Positions 59,110 through 64,000 of a DNA stretch of 64,000 nucleotides are shown here, piece by piece. The translations under genes were made by a program, and so were the position numbers. The notes beneath the pieces are model-generated. The model searched no databases, was not told the origin of the DNA, and saw nothing but the letters and a program-made list of their open reading frames with translations. The number at the start of each line of letters is the position of its first letter. Position 1 is the stretch's first letter. Source of the stretch: Dendrolimus kikuchii (lineage: Eukaryota > Arthropoda > Insecta > Lepidoptera > Lasiocampidae); NCBI GenBank assembly GCA_019925095.2, contig CM034398.1, forward strand, positions 12,911,001 through 12,975,000. The letters are read 5' to 3'.

Positions 59110-59459
59110 TAAAAAAACCGACTTCAAAAGTATACACTTACATACATACATAACTTCACGCCAGTTCCCTTGCGGGGTAGGCACGAACAACACAGTGCCA
59201 TTTAGGCTTATTCTTACACACCTCACTTGCCTCTTTGACATTCATAACTCTTGTCATGCAAGCTCGTCTGTTCTTAAGGCTCCTGACATCACCTTCTGCT
59301 AGTACACGATCAATTTGATCAAAAAGTATAAAGTAACTTAATAAAGATTTTTGACTAAGAATTTATTTAATTTATTAAGAGACAAAATAATATAAAATTT
59401 AGTCAAAAATCTTTATTAACTTATTTTATACGTTTCAGTTTTTGATGTCGGTTTTTTTA
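59110..59459. mobile_element. Foldback MITE with AAAAAACCGACTTCAAAA ends
   Basis: The left arm starts AAAAAAACCGACTTCAAAAG (59110), is interrupted by the LINE B insert, and resumes as AACTTAATAAAGATTTTTGA (59335 on). The right arm is the inverse (TCAAAAATCTTTATTAACTT ... GATGTCGGTTTTTTTA, ending 59459). Without the LINE the arms match for about 55 bp. Confidence 0.75.
59135..59321 (-). mobile_element. 5'-truncated LINE family B insertion inside a foldback MITE
   Basis: On the minus strand this 187-bp insert encodes the final ~50 residues of the LINE protein, including DQIDRVLAEGDVRSL and the VVRAYPARELA end, then an ATGT tail. AAAAGTATA flanks it at 59126-59134 and 59322-59330. It splits the left arm of the MITE at 59110-59459. 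Confidence 0.88.
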
Positions 59460-59647
59460 AGCGATTTTTTTTCTTGTGTTATTGTGGGAGCTGTCAAAAA
59501 AAAATTCATAAGCTATTTTAGCCCCTCTAAGATTGTTTTTGAGACAAAAAATAGCCTATCTCTAGTATACAATTTACCCTTTTGCCAAATATTAAATCCA
59601 TTCAGCGAATACTCGCAATTAGGAACAAATAGTTATTTTCGCTTTTA

Positions 59648-60074
59648 TCTACAATATTATAAAATTTTAGTCTTTTGTTAATTTTTTTTTTTTTGTTTGT
59701 CTGTTTTCGGTTTTCGCTGATCGATAATAAATTCCCGGACTTAAAATCTGCAATATTTTACACCCCGAGAATCCTACGGGAATATTCTTGAGAGAGGTTT
59801 AAAAGTCAGGTCATAAAAAAATGATTCTGATGCAAAATTTTCACTGATCGATAACATTTTTAATAAAACAATTGTAGTTGTGAATGCCTTTAGTAACATT
59901 ACTTATCCCGAGTTTTTACGGAAATTTTCGGGATTCATGCATGTATTTGAATACTAAAAATTCTTTTACCCTGCTGAAAATAAACTATTATTTTATATTC
60001 AGCAAAATAACTGTAAACTAAACAAAGTTTATAGTTAGTTGTCCAACGTGAACATAGCCGCGGGGAAATGCTAG
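59648..60074 (+). mobile_element. Helitron-like element, family C-related
   Basis: It starts A|TCTACAATATTATAAAATTT and carries family C internal blocks (GCTGATCGATAA, GAATCCTACGGGAA), but ends GCCGCGGGGAAATGCTAG followed by A. The 3' end differs from other C copies, so either the flank mutated or this is another subfamily. Confidence 0.6.
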
Positions 60075-60300
60075 AAATTAATAGTGATAGTAAGGATCGA
60101 TAGTATAGCTTTAAAAATAAGACGTATGGCTAAGAAGAGAAAATAAAATGAAAAGTCAAAAAGCGGTAAAAGTATCTTTGATCTAAATCTAAAATTAAAA
60201 TTAATTCAAAACAGAAAAAAATTAAGAAAGTGCTGTCAAGTTTCAAAATCCCTGTTTCTTTTATTTCTCGAAATATTTGTTTAATAAATTCATGTACAAA

Positions 60301-61080
60301 TCTACAATATTATAAAATTCTAAAGATGCGGTGTCTGTAAGTTGAAACTATTTAAAAAATAATTGGATTAAACTATATAAACGATTTTTTTTTTATTGCA
60401 GGAGTTCAGCAGACAGGCAGATGGCCCACTTGATGGAAAGCGGTTACCATCGCCTATGGACATTTGCAACATCAAAGGTGCTACAAATGCGCTGCTGCTC
60501 TCTTAAAGGAAACTGGAACCTGGTCACTAATGCCGGAACACAACACAAGGTTGTTATGGCGGCATACTCCAGACCAGGGATGGTAGCCATCCAGTCGGGC
60601 AAATGCCCTACGAATGCATTTAAATGTTCTTGTCTCTTGGCCTGTTTATCAGTCTGTCTTTTTGTTCGGAGTTCACGTAAAAACTACTCAGCTGATTTCG
60701 ATGCGGTTTTCGCTGATCGACAGCGAATTTTTGGGCTTAAACTCTGCGGTACTTTTTATACTGGGAATCCCGCGGTAAATTTTCTGGGAATTATTTAATT
60801 GGCCAAATTAGAAAAAAATCGAATTCAAATACGATGTTTTCAATGATCGATAGTAAATTTTATGTAATAAAATGTGTGATAGTTTTTATTCTGGGAATCC
60901 AGCGGAAATTTTCTGGGAATGGTTAGAAGTTGTTCAGGTGTATAAAAATTAGCTTATTCCGACACAGTTTTCACTAAAACGATAGCTTACATAATTTTTT
61001 AAATGCTGCGGTACTTTGTGTCCCGGGAATCCCGTGGGAATTCCAAGTCAAGTGTAGACGAAGTCACAGACATATCCTAG
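60301..61080 (+). mobile_element. Non-autonomous Helitron, family C, copy 4, carrying family A
   Basis: A|TCTACAATATTATAAAATTC start and CATATCCTAG|T end. Without the 225-bp family A insertion at 60385-60609 it is about 555 bp, matching copy 5 in length and block order. Confidence 0.82.
60385..60609 (-). repeat. Family A repeat, 5'-truncated, inserted in a Helitron
   Basis: The copy runs from poly-T to AAATGCCCT and lies within the Helitron at 60301-61080. ACGA occurs on both sides (60381-60384 and about 60609-60612), a possible short target duplication. The 125-residue frame spanning the joint is an artefact. Confidence 0.85.
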
Positions 61081-61419
61081 TATTATAAATAATTCCAGAA
61101 ATCGTACGTTTTAATAAGACTGTAATTGTTATATTCAAAATCGGTTGGTATAAAAGCATCTTCATCAAATAACCGAAATACACACAAACATTTAAAAAGT
61201 TGAAATAATTTCGACGAAATATGTTTCTTTTGTTTCGTTTTACAGACATAATAAACTTGTTAATGATATGTCAACCCAAGCTTGAATATTTCTTTGTTAT
61301 TCACAACTTTGAATTACAATAAATTACTACATCATTTCAAAAGGTTTCAAACATAAATGAAAATCATATTGTTTAGATTGTAAAAGTATTTCGATAAACA
61401 ATTGGATAAAATATTGAAA

Positions 61420-61995
61420 TCTACATATCAAATTTATAATATCATAAAATTCTAAACATACTGTATTTGTACAGTGAAGCTATTTAAAAAACAACAACTG
61501 GAATACACTAGGTATATAAACGTTAGAGAACACGATGCATTTTTTTCTTGTTTGTTTATAGGTTTGTCTGTTTGTTCGGGATTCGCGTAAAAACTACTAG
61601 ACCGGTTTTGATACGGTTTTCGCTGATCGACAGTAAATTCTTAGACTTAAAATCTGCATTACTTTTGGTCCCGGGAATCCCGCGGAAATTTTTCGGGGAA
61701 TGATTTAAAATGGCCAGATTGAAAACAAATTTCGAATTCCAATCCGATTTTTTCACTGATTAATAGCAAATTTTATGTGATAAAATATGTGGTGATATTT
61801 TTTATGCTGGGAATCTCGCGGGAATTTTCTCGGGAGCGGTTGGAAGCTGTTCGGGTGCATAAAAATTAGTTCACTCCGACACAGTTTTCACTAAAACGAT
61901 AGCTTATATTTTTTTAAATGCTGCATTGCTTTATGTTCCGGAAATCCCGCCGGAATTTCAAGTCAAGCGTAGACGCAGTCGCGAGCATATCCTAG
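61420..61995 (+). mobile_element. Non-autonomous Helitron, family C, copy 5
   Basis: A|TCTACATATCAAATTTATAA start and GCATATCCTAG|T end, 576 bp. This is the most complete uninterrupted C copy and lies 340 bp from copy 4 in the same orientation. Confidence 0.82.
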
Positions 61996-62736
61996 TAAGT
62001 AAATAAAATTGAAGTGTATGTGATTTTAAAAAAGACCTATAAACAGAAATGTAGTACATTCCCTACCGAATAAATAAAGGACTGCTTTTTTTGTTTGTCA
62101 GTCTATCTTAAAGTTTGTCTCGAATAGGCTCTAAATCGAGTAAATAAATATTAATTTAAAAAAATGAGATGAAACCAACAAAAGCTGTAGTTCTTTTGGT
62201 ATATCTTTTATTTTAGCGGAGTTCAGAAGATACGAATATAAAGCTAAATCCTATGCGAACTAGATGGTGACCACAGTTAAAGTAATAAATAAAAAAAGTA
62301 ATAAATTTATTATAAAATTTAACCACAATTATACAAGAGTAAAGTACAGATTAGACAAAATTAAATGGCTATTATCATTTCACTGTTAATGAAGGCTAAT
62401 GGGGACCCTTGTGCCATTGGGAGTTCAATAATGACGGGCAAGCGACCCGCGCGAAAGTAGTTTCCTAGCTTTTCAGCCAGGATAACGAAACTAAAAGTAT
62501 ATCATTACTTAAAATAATAATGGCTAGAAAGGTATATATTTTACTAGCTTTTACCATCGACTTCGCTCACCTGCCAATCCCTCCGGTAACCTCATCCCAG
62601 GCCGGGAGATAATGTGCAAATGCATTACACCTAGCGTTATAAAAAACACGTAGGTATGTCACGAAGTGGGTATGTGTCATACTTAGTTTTTAATTCAATT
62701 ATACGTATACGATTTTTTTAGGATGATTTTTTTGTA
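61996..62736. other. Intergenic between Helitron and mariner
   Basis: A minus-strand Helitron-like 3' end (inverse of CGAAGTCGATGGTAAAAGCTAG) is visible near 62544-62575; nothing else is supported. Confidence 0.4.
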
Positions 62737-62738
62737 TA

Positions 62739-63746
62739 ATAGGTTGGGGAAAAAGTCTTGTCGCATATAATATGTATGAACTTGTAATAAGATCTCTTTG
62801 GCTATACCATTTGTATCTGGCTGGTTTTGGTATCATTAAAAAGTTTTAATTTTAAAGAAGACAATCGGAGCAAACGGAGCAGAATCGGCATATTAGTAGT
62901 TACGATGTAGCTGGAGAACTGGGAATTGACCACAAAACGGTTTTGACGCATTTGAAAAAAGCTAGGTAAACAAAAAATCTCGATATTTGGGTGCCTCATG
63001 AGCTCACTGAAAGAAACCTAATGAAACGTGTACTCATTTGTGATTCTTTATTACGACGTAATGAAACCGAACCATTTTTGAAGAAGATGATAACTGGTGA
63101 TGAAAAGTGGATCACGTACGACAAGAACGTGCGAAAAAGATCGTGGTCGAAGGCCGGTCAGGCTTCACAGACTATGGCGAAACCCCGGTTAACTCGCAAC
63201 AAGGTGATGCTGTGTGTATGGTGGGATTGGAAGGGCATTATTCATTATGAGCTGTTACCACCAGGCAGGACCATCGATTCTGAACTGTACTGCGAACAAC
63301 TGATGAGATTAAAGCAAAAAGTTGAGAGAAAGCGGCCGGAATTAATCAACAGAAGGGGGTGTGGTTTTTCACCATGATAACGCTAGACCTCACACATCTT
63401 TAGCCACTCAGCAAAAGTTACGAGAGTTTGGCTGGGAGGTGTTAATGCATCCGCCGTATAGTCCTGACCTTGCACCTTCAGATTTTCACCTGTTTCGGTC
63501 TCTGCAGAATTCCTTAGGCAGTGTCAGGTTAACATTACGAGAGGACTGCCAAAACCACTTGTCGCAGTTTTTTGATCAGAAGCTCCAAAATTTTTACAGT
63601 AATGGGATCACGTCCCTACCTACAAGATGGCAAAAAGTTATCCAACAAAATGACACCTTCATACTTTAGTCAAATGTAAATAAACTTTATAAAAAAACCT
63701 TTTGTATTTTTATATAAAATGTGAAGAAACTTTTTCCCCAACCTAC
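62739..63746 (+). mobile_element. Mariner element with internal deletion (copy 2)
   Basis: This 1,008-bp sister of the 52.4-kb mariner also has TAGGTTGGGGAAAAAGT ends and TA duplications at 62737-62738 and 63747-63748. About 270 bp are missing compared with copy 1, from just before the start codon to the middle of the DNA-binding domain. The deletion joint lies near 62865-62885, next to a short gagcaaacggagcagaatcg stretch. Confidence 0.92.
62881..63669 (+). pseudogene. Mariner transposase, 5' deleted (copy 2)
   Basis: The N-terminal third of the transposase is deleted, and a TAA stop interrupts the reading frame near 62968. From about 62991 the catalytic half is open: TGDEKW near 63098 supplies the first Asp, HHDNARPH near 63373 the second, and GAT at 63481-63483 (APSDFHLF) the third, so the DD34D triad is complete. 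The five-G run before HHDNAR is present as in copy 1 and shifts the frame at about 63355-63360. It lacks copy 1's 5-bp deletion and its Asp-to-Ala change. Confidence 0.88.
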
Positions 63747-64000
63747 TATTTACCCTCTAATTTTAAATACTGGCAAAATAATTGCAATCTACATTACCCA
63801 GAAAGAAAAGAAACAAAGAAAAATATTTATTGTCTCAAAATAATGCACAAAAAAACAGTAAATACACTTATTGTTACATATAAACAATATAATATAATGT
63901 ACGAAACAAAAATATAAACACTAGAAAAATGTATATTAAATCTACGACAAAACGTAGATCAAACGTGGATGAAATCACGGGCAAATCCCAGTATTGTATA

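Overview
The window looks like nuclear DNA of an insect, most likely a moth or butterfly (Lepidoptera). It is AT-rich, has very little coding capacity, and is full of decayed transposons. Several repeats carry signatures I associate with Lepidoptera: short Helitrons that open with TC plus a 'taatattataa'-type start and close in CTAG, a tRNA-derived SINE with a conserved body, and mariner elements of the cecropia/mellifera type. I cannot name the species from sequence alone.

Only three genes look intact. All three are single-exon, full-length members of the tubulin tyrosine ligase-like 1 (TTLL1) family: TTLL-A at 30990-32297 (+), TTLL-B at 32398-33696 (-) and TTLL-C at 54209-55510 (-). TTLL1 is the catalytic subunit of a tubulin polyglutamylase that modifies axonemal and centriolar microtubules. 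A and B lie tail to tail, 100 bp apart, and their poly(A) signals interlock, so their transcripts should overlap. B and C are close paralogues; A is more diverged. The missing introns suggest retrocopies or copies of a retrocopy.

The rest is repeats. Region by region: 1-9 kb has an inverted-repeat MITE (2.45 kb), a decayed mariner-like transposase (4.5 kb), a Helitron-like fragment (5.6 kb), a retroelement tail (6.4 kb), and a 29-bp LINE stub with a 12-bp target duplication (8.2 kb). 9-19.7 kb has copies of a 310-bp poly(A)-tailed repeat (family A), a Helitron, a MITE and two LINE relics. 20-30 kb has an LTR-like stretch, a GCGC-terminated MITE, microsatellites, a LINE C-terminus and a MITE split by a LINE insertion. 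30.9-33.7 kb is the TTLL-A/B pair. 36-41 kb has a decayed mariner and a 2.5-kb Helitron-like composite holding an 8-bp minisatellite and a 9/18-bp minisatellite. 42-52 kb has MITEs, Helitrons, a SINE and an inverted-repeat element invaded by family A. 52.4-53.7 kb is a mariner with TA target sites; TTLL-C follows. 56-64 kb has family A, a pyrimidine-rich tandem repeat, a foldback MITE split by a LINE stub, three more Helitrons and an internally deleted sister of the 52.4-kb mariner.

Many predicted reading frames fall inside these repeats (for example every 'GTQLKVVM' or 'KGQKGKRA' peptide) and are not genes. Multi-exon host genes with short exons could be present and undetected here.
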